A stretch of 64,000 bases of DNA from NCBI RefSeq assembly GCF_002264395.1, contig NZ_NFVA01000019.1:1-64000 (forward strand), in the 5' to 3' direction. Every line of letters begins with the position of its first letter. Position 1 is the first letter of the stretch. Positions 7,928 to 17,027 of the stretch are shown in pieces. The translations under genes were made by a program, and so were the position numbers. The notes under the pieces are model-generated. The model made no database searches. It had not been told where the DNA came from and saw only the letters and a program-made list of their open reading frames with translations. The DNA comes from Paenibacillus sp. VTT E-133291. Its GTDB lineage: Bacteria > Bacillota > Bacilli > Paenibacillales > Paenibacillaceae.

Positions 7928-10666
7928 TTACGCCAGAGTCACTTCAATCACGTGAAGCTTCTCTTTCTGCAGAGCAAGTAGCTCTTCACGTGGAATAATC
8001 GCACTTCCTGAGCCGCGCTGCAGCGTCACCTCACTGCCATTCAACGTAACGGAGTGTGTTTGGTACTCTCCGAAGTTAAAGCTTCCTGTGGCTTTATAGA
8101 CCACTTCAAATTCACGATCTGCAAAGATTGTCTTAATGGATGCTTTGCCCTCAGAATCAAATTGTTCTTTTACTAATTTAGGTTCTAGCAATAGATCGCC
8201 CAGCTTGCCCTTCACACCGAATACTTCAGTGACCATGGTTAGCAAGAGCCAGCTTGCAGAGCCTGTTAGATACGTGTACATCCCTCTGCCTTGCTCGTTA
8301 ATATATTCAGGAATACCTGGGTAGATACGCGCTTTTTCGAAATCCGTACTCAAGCTGTAAAGAGATTCAAGGACCTTATGACCTTCTTTTACATAACCAC
8401 GTTTGTAAAGCGCATTTCCATACATGATGGTCATGTGACTGAACATGGCCCCATTTTCTTTATGGCCAAAAGCAAAACCAAAAGCACGACCCAGATTTTG
8501 CTGAATCCCACCGAAACGGGAATTAAGCCTGTATCCAATCTTATCATCAAATAGATTACGATCTACAGCTGCTATAATGTGTGGAATTTGCTCCGGAGCC
8601 GCTGCATGACCCATAAGCGGGAACACTTGACCCGTTAGCGTCATACGAACGCCTTCAGAAAATTCACCCTCTACCTGTTCACCATCGTTATTATAATAAC
8701 CATTAAACCAGCCATCACCATTCTCACTCTGTACCCACTCGTTGCTACGCAAATGGTTAAATAACCATTCCGCTTTTTGCTCCAGATCATCAGCTACTTT
8801 ATCAATATCGAGAGATACACGAACTCCACTCACCTTATTTGGTGCGGCAGCATAATATCGATCCAATCTCTCTTGCTTACCTGATACAGAACCATAATCC
8901 ACAGACTCATTAAGAGTATCCAGCAGTAGCTGCATTTCTTCCGCTAATTCAACAGTTTCCTGACCTTTGGAAGTCTTAAGATTACGCAGCACCCGAGAAA
9001 TATCCAATAGATTGCTAGCATAGAAAGATGTAAATGCTACACTCTCTCCGCGATCCGCACCCATATCGAGGCCATCATTCCAGTCCGCTCCCTCGAGCAG
9101 GATATTATTATGTTCCCCTACATTAAAGAATGGAACTAGATTTTGCAGCAAAATATGTTCCAGAATTGTACCTTTGTAGATTTCCCCAGAGGCTGTTCTA
9201 AGATCACTGCCTACAGAGGTATTCCATGAAGTATCACGTTCCTTACAACGACTCATAAAAGTATCCCGGAAATAAGTCTGTTCTTGCAACAAGAAATCAA
9301 GATCACCACTCTGATCCAGATAGAGCATCGTTGTTAAAAACGGCCATGCCCCATGATCCATCCATACACGAGGGATATTGTTACGGTCAGCGATAAATTC
9401 ACCTGGCTGTTGACCGATAATGGTTGCGTTACTGCCATCAATTCTCACACCAGCGTAATTGTTGAAGAGTAGGCTACGAACTTCGGCAGGCTCCATAATG
9501 AGCAGTGCCAGACAGTCTTGCCAAAGATCTCGCCAGCCACGTCCGCCTCTTCCATAATCATGATACGGTAAGAAGGAGTTACCATACAGTCTCCTAAGGA
9601 CCGGTTGGATGGTTACCCATTTCATCCATTGATCTGCATCCGAGTCGCCGGTATGAAATTCAACCATATTCACTTTGTCTGCCCAGAACGCTTTAGTTTC
9701 CTCTAGCAGATGATCAAAAGCTTCAGATGTACCATATTTACTCATCAACGCTTCAACGTTAATTCTATCATTATCAATTGCCATAACTACGACATAAGAA
9801 TGGCTTGCACCAGAAGACAAGGTAATTGAAGCAAAACGAAGACCACCAACGGCTTCATAACCCTCTCTATCCACGCCGCCACCTTTACCAATCTCTGGCG
9901 TAGCATTCAGAATAACAGCTTCTGGCCAGTCAAGACTTCCACCTTCACCGATAAATTCTTCTTGAATCGGGAAGAAACCATCAGGCTGACTGCCATCACC
10001 TTCTGCACCAAATACACCGTAAGAAGTGTGATTAATGCGATGACCACGCTCATCGAAAGATAGTGCAGGTTGAACCTCAACACCATAAGCTGAGGTGTAA
10101 ATCCGGTTCAGCAGGGAGGTTACATGTCTGTGATCGCGCAGATCATCTGCGGAACGGGCATACAAGGGAACTACAGCCGTTGGTGTAAGAGTAAGCTCCT
10201 CTGTTCCCGTATTCGTCAACGTAACTTTCATAAGTTCTACCTTATCATTACCGCTAGGTACGAAGCTGGTAATCTCAGCTTTGACACCCATCTCAGAGTT
10301 GCTGCGAGTCACACGATGCCATAGGAATCCAGCCTCAAGTACTGCATCATCAGCAGATGAGGTGTAGAACGCTGCATTTTGCTTAGCAGAGTTTCCAGCT
10401 GCAGACCAAGCACCTTTGCCTTCGACATAAACCCAGAAATTACGTGAGGCGCGTGAATTATGCAAATCTTCAACAGATAAGGGCGGTGTTAAAAATGTAT
10501 TATGACCAGTCGTCGCCTGACCATGAAGCTTCGGGGTTACAGTCGACATCATTCCCCCCTCATTTACTAGAGGGAAGTATAAGAAACTACTATGATCCGG
10601 TTGCTGAAGCTTGAACTCCCCATCCTTTCCGGTGAATTCAAAGCCTTGAATTTTTTTGCGGTCCAT
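7928..10666 (-). CDS. GH94 disaccharide phosphorylase, laminaribiose/cellobiose type
   Basis: 912 residues from ATG 10666; this start was chosen because AGAGG lies 9 nt upstream, whereas it abuts the ATG at 10675. The protein shows the GH94 layout: N-terminal beta-sandwich (NFWVYVEGKGAWSA), helical linker, (alpha/alpha)6 catalytic barrel and C-terminal jelly roll. The catalytic region carries WRDLWQD near the barrel start and a D-W-N-D-G motif at residues 528-532 that includes the family's general acid. The enzyme splits a beta-linked disaccharide with phosphate into glucose 1-phosphate and glucose. There is no signal peptide, so it acts in the cytoplasm on sugar brought in by the adjacent importer. 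A laminaribiose phosphorylase from Paenibacillus sp. YM-1 belongs to this family and has similar neighbours, so laminaribiose is the best guess; cellobiose or another glucobiose is possible. Confidence 0.85.
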   Translation of the reverse strand: MDRKKIQGFEFTGKDGEFKLQQPDHSSFLYFPLVNEGGMMSTVTPKLHGQATTGHNTFLTPPLSVEDLHNSRASRNFWVYVEGKGAWSAAGNSAKQNAAFYTSSADDAVLEAGFLWHRVTRSNSEMGVKAEITSFVPSGNDKVELMKVTLTNTGTEELTLTPTAVVPLYARSADDLRDHRHVTSLLNRIYTSAYGVEVQPALSFDERGHRINHTSYGVFGAEGDGSQPDGFFPIQEEFIGEGGSLDWPEAVILNATPEIGKGGGVDREGYEAVGGLRFASITLSSGASHSYVVVMAIDNDRINVEALMSKYGTSEAFDHLLEETKAFWADKVNMVEFHTGDSDADQWMKWVTIQPVLRRLYGNSFLPYHDYGRGGRGWRDLWQDCLALLIMEPAEVRSLLFNNYAGVRIDGSNATIIGQQPGEFIADRNNIPRVWMDHGAWPFLTTMLYLDQSGDLDFLLQEQTYFRDTFMSRCKERDTSWNTSVGSDLRTASGEIYKGTILEHILLQNLVPFFNVGEHNNILLEGADWNDGLDMGADRGESVAFTSFYASNLLDISRVLRNLKTSKGQETVELAEEMQLLLDTLNESVDYGSVSGKQERLDRYYAAAPNKVSGVRVSLDIDKVADDLEQKAEWLFNHLRSNEWVQSENGDGWFNGYYNNDGEQVEGEFSEGVRMTLTGQVFPLMGHAAAPEQIPHIIAAVDRNLFDDKIGYRLNSRFGGIQQNLGRAFGFAFGHKENGAMFSHMTIMYGNALYKRGYVKEGHKVLESLYSLSTDFEKARIYPGIPEYINEQGRGMYTYLTGSASWLLLTMVTEVFGVKGKLGDLLLEPKLVKEQFDSEGKASIKTIFADREFEVVYKATGSFNFGEYQTHSVTLNGSEVTLQRGSGSAIIPREELLALQKEKLHVIEVTLA

Positions 10667-10695
10667 TGTCCCCATCCTCTCATTTACACATCTAC

Positions 10696-11532
10696 TTAAG
10701 CTTTAACCGCACCTGCCAATGCACCGTCAACGATATACTTTTGAATGAAGGTGTACAGGACGATAAGGGGTGCAGATACGATCATGATACCGCACGCCAA
10801 CATAGGCCAGTTGTTTCCGTATTGACCGCGGAATTCTTTAAGCCCGAAGGTAATTGGATAATGTTCCGGACTTGGCAAATACATGATTGGACCTACAAAG
10901 TCATTCCAAATCGTAATCGCCGTCAGGATAACACCTGTTGCGATAACAGGTTTCATCAGTGGCATAATGATCTGGAATAAATACCGCATATACCCAGCAC
11001 CATCCATACCGGCAGCTTCATCCATCTCACGGCTGATCCCTTTAATATAACCTACGAACATCATGAAGACGATCCCTGTCCCTCCTGTTTTCAGGAGAAT
11101 ATAACCCAGCTTCGTATCATAGCCCACAAATCCAAGCTCTTGTTTCATGGTAAGCATCAATTTGAACTGTGCAACCATAGGGTTAGGCAAGAACTGTGAC
11201 ATCAAGAAGAACAAATAAATAAAACCGCTCCACTTCACATAATTTCTCGCCACCGGGAAAGCTCCGAATAACGAAACGATAAGTGTTAGCACTGTTGCTA
11301 CAACAGTGTACAGCAAACTGTTAATGAAATAATTAGAGAAATTACCTTTTAACCAAGCTTCCTTGTAATTATCCCATTGAATACTTTTCACAAGTCCGAT
11401 CGGGTCTAGCAAATAGTCCGAAAAAGACTTGAATGAAATGTTTATTACAAACAATAGTGGCATGATATACAAAACAAGCAATACTGCAATCAGAATATAG
11501 GAGAGAGTTTTGGCGGTTTTGGAATCTTTCAT
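10696..11532 (-). CDS. Carbohydrate ABC transporter permease, MalG-like
   Basis: 278 residues with six hydrophobic segments. The cytoplasmic EAA loop is visible as EMDEAAGMDGAGYMRYLFQIIMPLMKP, the contact site for the ATPase. The extended C-terminus resembles family CUT1 inner-membrane subunits. Its ATG overlaps the TAA of the MalF-like gene by one base, indicating coupled translation. The operon has no ATPase gene; a shared MsmX-type ATPase encoded elsewhere is the usual arrangement (inference). Confidence 0.92.
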   Translation of the reverse strand: MKDSKTAKTLSYILIAVLLVLYIMPLLFVINISFKSFSDYLLDPIGLVKSIQWDNYKEAWLKGNFSNYFINSLLYTVVATVLTLIVSLFGAFPVARNYVKWSGFIYLFFLMSQFLPNPMVAQFKLMLTMKQELGFVGYDTKLGYILLKTGGTGIVFMMFVGYIKGISREMDEAAGMDGAGYMRYLFQIIMPLMKPVIATGVILTAITIWNDFVGPIMYLPSPEHYPITFGLKEFRGQYGNNWPMLACGIMIVSAPLIVLYTFIQKYIVDGALAGAVKA

Positions 11533-12425
11533 TAATACTCCACCTCTCTCTTACGCATTTGTTTAACTGCAAATACAACGAAGACCAGAATCATAAGGAA
11601 CTGTACCACAGAAAGCGCGGATGGAAGTCCCATCTGGAGAGAACCACGGAACGTCTCTTTATACACGTCATAAGCCATCGTTCTTGTGTTAAAGCGACCG
11701 TCCGTAGTTGCGAGAATAATATCAAAGGTCGACATCGCACCGATAATGGACAAAATAATATTAATGGTGAACGATGGTGCAATAAGCGGGAACGTAATGT
11801 TTTTAAAAGATTGCCACTTCGTGGTTCCATCAATATATCCAGCTTCATACAGATCTTTCGGTACGGATTGAAGTCCTGCAAGGAAAATCAGCATGGAGTA
11901 ACCCATGTACATCCAAATTTGCGTAAATATAATATAACCAAACGCATGGGTGAAGCTTCCAAAGAACATATCTTTATATCCGAACAATGAATCATACAGT
12001 TGATTTACGGGACCACTTAGCGGATCGAACATCAAGCCCCATACCAGTGCAACTACCGATACACCGAGCACAACCGGCAAAAAGAAAACTGCGCGATAAA
12101 AATAATCGCCTTTCAGCTTCTGATTAATAACTACGGCCATAAGGAGACCGACACCGTTTTGTACGATTGTAACAATGACCATGAAATAAACTGTTCGTAT
12201 AATGGAATCCCATCGTTCGCCTGAATTTCCGGAGTTAAAAACACTGTAATAATTGTCAAGGCCTACGAAATTCAATTTGCTTCCTGGAACGTTAGTAATA
12301 TCTGTAAATGAATAAATGACCGTCATCATAGAGGGTCCAAAATAAAAAATAACGTACAACGATAATGGAATCATAAGCAGCAGAAGCGGTAAATATCTTT
12401 TTATACCTTTTCCGAACGGATACAT
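11532..12425 (-). CDS. Carbohydrate ABC transporter permease, MalF-like
   Basis: 297 residues from ATG 12425; AGG sits 8 nt upstream, and the GTG three codons earlier lies too close to the ribosome site. Six membrane spans and the EAA loop DLYEAGYIDGTTKWQSFKNITFPLIAP are visible. It pairs with the MalG-like permease immediately downstream. The 121-bp gap from the binding-protein gene contains a perfect 12-bp stem-loop that probably sets differential expression. Confidence 0.92.
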   Translation of the reverse strand: MYPFGKGIKRYLPLLLLMIPLSLYVIFYFGPSMMTVIYSFTDITNVPGSKLNFVGLDNYYSVFNSGNSGERWDSIIRTVYFMVIVTIVQNGVGLLMAVVINQKLKGDYFYRAVFFLPVVLGVSVVALVWGLMFDPLSGPVNQLYDSLFGYKDMFFGSFTHAFGYIIFTQIWMYMGYSMLIFLAGLQSVPKDLYEAGYIDGTTKWQSFKNITFPLIAPSFTINIILSIIGAMSTFDIILATTDGRFNTRTMAYDVYKETFRGSLQMGLPSALSVVQFLMILVFVVFAVKQMRKREVEY

Positions 12426-12460
12426 TTCTCTCACCTACCCAATCCTAATTCAATAAAATG

Positions 12461-12488
12461 ATCGGGGTCTGTACGAACAGACCCCGAT
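12461..12488 (-). promoter_or_regulatory. Intercistronic stem-loop between binding protein and permease genes
   Basis: ATCGGGGTCTGT at 12461-12472 pairs perfectly with ACAGACCCCGAT at 12477-12488 around a 4-nt loop. The run after it on the minus strand is a weak CATTTTATTG rather than a T tract. It therefore looks more like an mRNA-stabilising or attenuating hairpin than a full terminator, much as in malE-malF type operons. Confidence 0.65.
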
Positions 12489-12546
12489 GTTGTAGTACAT
12501 GATGGTGCACAGTATGTTGTTGATGTCTGTTTATTGGAATAACAGC

Positions 12547-13914
12547 TTATTTAGGAGCTGCTGCTTCCCATTCTTTTTGTTGTACATCTGCAAGTTCTTT
12601 AGCAGTTTTGAATTCGCCGCCTGGTGCCAGGTATTCAGTGTGAACACCTTCAGCAGCAATGTGCTCGCCTACATTGTCGCGGTTAATCATAATGATTTCA
12701 TAAGCAAGTTCAAAGTCTTCTGCCATGTATTGGGCAAGTTCGTTATCAATGAAGTCACTGCCAGTTGCGATGTTATCTTGTGTGGGTACAAATCCGGCAG
12801 CCTTAACATATTCCGTGTAATTTTCTGGTTCAGAGAAGAATTCCAGCCATTTCAAAGCGCCTTCTTTGTTCGGACCTTTTTCTGCTGCATACCAAGTTAC
12901 ATCGTACTTACCGACAAGAGATGAGTTCTTAGCAGCATCTTCAGTAGCTGGGATTGGGAAATATCCAAATTTCACATCAGGATTTGCCGCAGCGATTGTA
13001 GGTGCATCCCAAGTACCGTCAGCAATCATAGCTGCTTTACCTGTTGCGAAGTACGAAGGTGCTGTTGCATAGTCAATACCCAAGAAACCATCGATGATGT
13101 AGTTATCTTGAAGGGTCTTCATTTTATCCAATACTTCTACAGCCTCAGCATCGTTGAACGCCGAAGTGCCTTTCCAAACGCCTTCAATCCATTTTTGTTG
13201 GTCGCCGCCACCTAGAATCTTAGCTTGCAAACCGAACACTGGCAGTTTCAAAGGCCATACATCTTTACCAGCCACTACGATTGGTACAATGCTCTTGGAT
13301 TTCAAAGTATCTAAAACACTGATGAACTCTGTCCATGTTGTTGGAACAGTCAAACCGTTCTGTTCAAAAATTTCTTTATTATAGAAGAAACCTGACATCG
13401 CTACTTTACCGGTTGGGATCGCATACACTTTATCGTTGTAAGTACCCGCTTTGGCAATATCATTCGCATTATAGTTTTTAACGAAAGCTTCGTTGCTCAG
13501 ATCAGCAATCAAACCGGAATCAATCCATTGTTGCCAGTCTGGCACTTTCGCACCTGGTGTCCAATCTTTCGGAGACAATCTCATACCGGACAAATCGGCA
13601 AGGACGTCTACGTCACCAGCTGTAATTCTTGCTCTTTGTGCTTGTTTAAATTCATCATCCGGACCTGTCGTCGTGTACTCAATCTTGTATTCCGGATATT
13701 TTTCTTCAAACTTCTTATTAATGTCTGTAATGACCTTGTTAATGTTTTCTTGTTTCCAGTGCAAGATTTTAATAACCTTTTTCTCACCATTTGCGGGCTT
13801 GCTTGTTCCGTTGCCCGAAGTAGCCTCATCATTTGTGTTGTTGCCGCTTCCACATGCTGCTAATGAGAGCACTAGCGCTGAGCTCAACAATACCGCAGAA
13901 AGCTTCTTTACCAT
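12547..13914 (-). CDS. Extracellular sugar-binding lipoprotein (ABC importer)
   Basis: 455 residues. A lipoprotein signal peptide ends in LSLAAC with the lipidated Cys21, followed by a Gly/Asn/Thr/Ser linker. The mature part is a family 1 solute-binding protein: KIEYTTTGPDDEFKQAQRARITAGDVDVL, YNKEIFEQNGLTVPTTWTEF, then FATGKAAMIADGTW and TWYAAEKGPNKEGALKWLEF. It captures the oligosaccharide at the cell surface and delivers it to the two permeases downstream. It is the first gene of the four-gene operon, after a GGGGGG ribosome site. Confidence 0.95.
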   Translation of the reverse strand: MVKKLSAVLLSSALVLSLAACGSGNNTNDEATSGNGTSKPANGEKKVIKILHWKQENINKVITDINKKFEEKYPEYKIEYTTTGPDDEFKQAQRARITAGDVDVLADLSGMRLSPKDWTPGAKVPDWQQWIDSGLIADLSNEAFVKNYNANDIAKAGTYNDKVYAIPTGKVAMSGFFYNKEIFEQNGLTVPTTWTEFISVLDTLKSKSIVPIVVAGKDVWPLKLPVFGLQAKILGGGDQQKWIEGVWKGTSAFNDAEAVEVLDKMKTLQDNYIIDGFLGIDYATAPSYFATGKAAMIADGTWDAPTIAAANPDVKFGYFPIPATEDAAKNSSLVGKYDVTWYAAEKGPNKEGALKWLEFFSEPENYTEYVKAAGFVPTQDNIATGSDFIDNELAQYMAEDFELAYEIIMINRDNVGEHIAAEGVHTEYLAPGGEFKTAKELADVQQKEWEAAAPK

Positions 13915-13992
13915 TTTTGTTACCCCCCAGATGATTTGTATGACCTTTTAACGAAACACCATCTTAATTCCTGAAATTACGAAACTTTAGTG

Positions 13993-14015
13993 ATTATAAT
14001 ACAGAAAGCGGTTTC
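13993..14015 (-). promoter_or_regulatory. Operon promoter with overlapping LacI/CcpA-type palindrome
   Basis: On the minus strand a TATAAT -10 element (13993-13998) lies about 80 bp upstream of the binding-protein gene. Directly upstream, in the spacer between -10 and the poorly conserved -35, is the palindrome GAAACCGCTTTC (14004-14015). It resembles both LacI-family operators and catabolite-responsive elements, and binding there would block RNA polymerase. Confidence 0.5.
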
Positions 14016-14186
14016 GTTGTTTTTATTATTACATCGTTATTTATCTTTGTAAAGACTTTTTTTATTCTTTATCTTTGAACAATTCTTGAACTAAAATTCT
14101 CAAAAAGCCCTTTAAATCAAGGATATTTCTATTTGAACACCAAAGATCCCATTGACTATCTACCTATATAATTATAAAATCATTTA

Positions 14187-14199
14187 CGAAAACGTTTCG
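14187..14199. promoter_or_regulatory. Second LacI-type operator candidate
   Basis: CGAAAACGTTTCG has perfect 5-bp outer arms and the central CG typical of LacI-family sites. It lies 91 bp upstream of the lacI-type gene and about 172 bp from the first palindrome, so autoregulation or looping between the two is possible. Confidence 0.45.
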
Positions 14200-14290
14200 C
14201 AATTCATATTTGAAAATCCATAAAAAGCTTAACTCAACTATACTTTTATCATAGATTATAGAGTATTTCGCATTATAAGGAGGACCAAAG

Positions 14291-15325
14291 TTGGCCTATA
14301 ACATTAAAGACATAGCGAAAATAGCTGGAGTTTCTGTTTCGACAGTATCTAAAATCATAAATAACTACAGCGATATTTCGGAAGACACCAAGACTAGGGT
14401 ACAACAAATCATAAAGGAAACCGGATATACTCCCTCCAATTCAGCAAAAACATTAGCTACAAAATCATCGAATCTAATTGGTGTTATTTTTGCAGGAATG
14501 CTGAACGTTGACTTTACCCACCCTTTTTTCATCGAAGTCCTAAATTCCTTCAAAAAACAAATGGGACTATTAGGTTACGACCTGATCTTTTTCTCTAACG
14601 AAAAATTTCAAAGTGGCGATACTAATGATTATCTTGCCCGTTGTCTGCATTTTAATGTAGATGGCTGCCTACTTATTACCGGACAAGAGCTAGAAACCTC
14701 CATCAGCGAATTGGATAATAGTTCTATCCCATGCATCGGCGTAGATTTAAAGCTGTCAGGCGACAATTCGGGTTATATCATGTCTGATAATTTTAAGTTG
14801 TCTACCAAGGTAGTCGAACACTTTTACTTATTAGGCTATCGAGAACTTGGTTATATCGGCAGCTCCTCTGAGTCAGAAATCTCCAATATACGTGAAAGTG
14901 GTTTCCGCAAAGCACTTGAAGATTTAGGACTACCGATCAACGAAAGCTGGTTCTTAAACGGCAGCAACTTCTTTGAAGCCAGCGGTTATGAGACCATGCG
15001 TAGAATGATTTCAAATGGAAACTTGCCCAGAGCGATATTCGCGGCTTCTGATCAGTTAGCTATTGGAGCTATGCGTGCCCTAAAGGAATCTGCTATTACT
15101 GTTCCTGGAACCGTCGCGATTATTGGCTGTGACGATATCGAAGCCTGCAATTACACAACACCACTCTTAACTACGATTAAACAAAATAAAGATAAAATCG
15201 GCCGTCTAGCCGCGTTAATGCTGTATGATCTAATAAACAATCAATCAGGCACGAGCTCTTTCAGCGTCGAGCCTGAGCTCATCATAAGAGAATCCTGTGG
15301 CGCTCCTGAGCGGGGTTTAGTATAG
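14291..15325 (+). CDS. LacI-family transcriptional regulator of the glucobiose operon
   Basis: 344 residues from a TTG start preceded by AAGGAGGACCAAAG. The N-terminal helix-turn-helix (NIKDIAKIAGVSVSTVSKIINNY) and hinge helix (TPSNSAKTLATK) are followed by a periplasmic-binding-protein-like effector domain (LIGVIFAGMLN, AIFAASDQLAIGAMRALKES, VAIIGCDDIE). It is divergent from the binding-protein/permease/GH94 operon. The likely effector is the imported disaccharide or its product; target sites are probably the two palindromes in the intergenic region. Confidence 0.93.
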   Translation: MAYNIKDIAKIAGVSVSTVSKIINNYSDISEDTKTRVQQIIKETGYTPSNSAKTLATKSSNLIGVIFAGMLNVDFTHPFFIEVLNSFKKQMGLLGYDLIFFSNEKFQSGDTNDYLARCLHFNVDGCLLITGQELETSISELDNSSIPCIGVDLKLSGDNSGYIMSDNFKLSTKVVEHFYLLGYRELGYIGSSSESEISNIRESGFRKALEDLGLPINESWFLNGSNFFEASGYETMRRMISNGNLPRAIFAASDQLAIGAMRALKESAITVPGTVAIIGCDDIEACNYTTPLLTTIKQNKDKIGRLAALMLYDLINNQSGTSSFSVEPELIIRESCGAPERGLV

Positions 15326-15332
15326 CCCTGAA

Positions 15333-15380
15333 GCAAAAAAAGAGGATATCCGTAGCCATATCAATGGCCAAAGATATCCT
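15333..15380 (-). terminator. glnA terminator
   Basis: On the minus strand AGGATATC...GGCCAT pairs with ATGGCTA...GATATCCT and is followed by a run of seven T. It lies about 85 bp past the glutamine synthetase stop codon and just behind the regulator's terminator. Confidence 0.75.
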
Positions 15381-15390
15381 AAACAACACA

Positions 15391-15440
15391 AAAGGTGTCC
15401 CTAAGCCCTTCCCATGGCTTCGGAACACCTTTATTCGTTT
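15391..15440 (+). terminator. Terminator of the LacI-type regulator gene
   Basis: AAAGGTGTCCCTAAGCC pairs with GGCTTCGGAACACCTTT around an 8-nt loop, followed by a T-rich stretch. It separates two convergent genes and may also slow leftward transcripts. Confidence 0.65.
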
Positions 15441-15463
15441 AAGCTTTATTTATCTAAGCAATC

Positions 15464-16888
15464 TTACAGGTCGAAGTACAGAGAATATTCATGTGGATGA
15501 ACACGAATCGCAACCTCTTGAGCCTCGGAACGTTTCAGAGCAATATAATTATCAATGAAGTCCTTAGTAAATACGTCGCCTTCAGTAAGGAACTCGTAAT
15601 CAGCTTCCAAAGAATCAAGCGCTTCGCCCAGGCTGCCTGGAACGCTGCGGATCTTTTCTTTGTCTGCATCGGACAATTCATAGATGTTCTTATCCAGAGG
15701 ACCGTAACCCAGTTCTTGTGGGTTGATCTTGTTCTTGATTCCATCCAGACCTGCCATCAGCATGGCGGAGAATGCCAAGTAAGGGTTAGCCGTGGAATCC
15801 GGTGTACGGAACTCGATACGACAGCCTTTTGGTGTCACAGCTGCTACCGGGATACGAACTGCTGCAGAACGATTTCCTTTGGAGTATACCAAGTTAACCG
15901 GTGCTTCGTAACCAGGAACCAAACGTTTAAAGGAGTTGGTGCTTGGGTTAGTCAAAGCGATCAGAGCTGGTGCATGGTACAAAATACCACCAATATAATG
16001 AAGAGCCATTTCACTCAAGTTAGCATAGGCGCCTTTTTCGTAGAACAAAGGAGTGTCTCCATCAAAGATGGATTGGTGTACGTGCATTCCGCTACCATTA
16101 TCACCGAACAGTGGTTTTGGCATGAAAGTCGCTACTTTTCCGTACTGACGTGCAGTGTTTTGTACAATATATTTATAAGTCATGAGATTATCAGCAGTTT
16201 TCTTCAAGGTATCAAAACGGAAGTTAATTTCCGCTTGACCTGCAGTGGCTACTTCGTGGTGATGACGCTCAATGCGTAGTCCCACTTCAGCAAGCAGACG
16301 GCACATTTCACTGCGGATATCCTGTTGGGAATCCACAGGTGCTACAGGTACATATCCACCTTTAACGCCAACTTTAAATGCCAGGTTGCCGCCCTCTTCT
16401 TTACGACCCGTATTCCAAGCCGCTTCTTCAGAATCTACGAAGAATGAGGAACTGTTCATACCGCTCTCGTAACGAACATCATCAAAGATAAAAAATTCAG
16501 ACTCAGGTGCGAAGAATGCCGATGTTCCAACTCCGCTCTTCTGCAGGAATTCTTCAGCTTTCACAGCAATACCGCGAGGATCGCGCTCATAGCGTTCACC
16601 ATCAGGAGTGAAAATGTCGCACATTACGTTCAGCGTTGGATGAGCTGTAAACGGATCAATGAACACACTGTTCGGATCAGGCATCATAACCATGTCTGAT
16701 TCTTCAATACCACGGAATCCTTTGATGGAAGAACCGTCGAATGCTACCCCATTTACAAAAGTTTCATCTTCCACTTCAGAAGCAGGCAGAGAAATGTGGT
16801 GAGCACGGCCACCTAAATCTACGAATCGAAAATCTACCCACTCGATATTGTTTTCTTTAATTGTTTGCAACACTTTTTCAACCGACAT
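15464..16888 (-). CDS. glnA: Glutamine synthetase, class I-beta type
   Basis: 474 residues from ATG 16888, which follows GGGAGGAAAAATTC; the longer frame upstream crosses the promoter and is not used. Signatures: FDGSSIKGFRGIEESDM, APESEFFIFD, HHHEVATAGQAEI, KPLFGDNGSGMHVHQS, NPSTNSFKRLVPGYEAPV, NRSAAVRIP. It has the insertion around FDDVRYES...EEAAWNT and a Tyr403 in DKNIYELSDAD matching the adenylylation loop. Both are features of the class I-beta enzymes of Proteobacteria and Actinobacteria, not the I-alpha enzyme usual in Bacillota. It forms glutamine from glutamate, ammonia and ATP. No glnR precedes it here, so a second glutamine synthetase elsewhere is likely (inference). Two GlnR-like boxes lie upstream of its promoter. 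Confidence 0.93.
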   Translation of the reverse strand: MSVEKVLQTIKENNIEWVDFRFVDLGGRAHHISLPASEVEDETFVNGVAFDGSSIKGFRGIEESDMVMMPDPNSVFIDPFTAHPTLNVMCDIFTPDGERYERDPRGIAVKAEEFLQKSGVGTSAFFAPESEFFIFDDVRYESGMNSSSFFVDSEEAAWNTGRKEEGGNLAFKVGVKGGYVPVAPVDSQQDIRSEMCRLLAEVGLRIERHHHEVATAGQAEINFRFDTLKKTADNLMTYKYIVQNTARQYGKVATFMPKPLFGDNGSGMHVHQSIFDGDTPLFYEKGAYANLSEMALHYIGGILYHAPALIALTNPSTNSFKRLVPGYEAPVNLVYSKGNRSAAVRIPVAAVTPKGCRIEFRTPDSTANPYLAFSAMLMAGLDGIKNKINPQELGYGPLDKNIYELSDADKEKIRSVPGSLGEALDSLEADYEFLTEGDVFTKDFIDNYIALKRSEAQEVAIRVHPHEYSLYFDL

Positions 16889-16970
16889 GAATTTTTCCTC
16901 CCCCAAGTTCCGAACATTAAGCCCCTCACAGTATGCAAATGTTCTTGTTTCATTTTTATTTGCTGTCGTC

Positions 16971-16999
16971 ATTATAAATCTCATACCTAACATCGTCAA
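16971..16999 (-). promoter_or_regulatory. Sigma-A promoter of glnA
   Basis: On the minus strand TTGACG (16994-16999) and TATAAT (16971-16976) are separated by 17 bp. It lies about 83 bp upstream of the start codon and is the best promoter match seen in the window. Confidence 0.75.
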
Positions 17000-17027
17000 T
17001 GCTTATGTCAGGTATTTCTTTCAGCAA

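Noticed and set aside
15491..16279. 262-codon open frame antisense to glutamine synthetase
   Set aside because: It is a shadow frame of a highly conserved gene, with Cys/Ser/Phe-rich nonsense-like composition and no ribosome site.
16889..16999. N-terminal extension of glutamine synthetase
   Set aside because: The extended frame contains the promoter -10 and -35 and is not family-like; ATG 16888 has a strong ribosome site.
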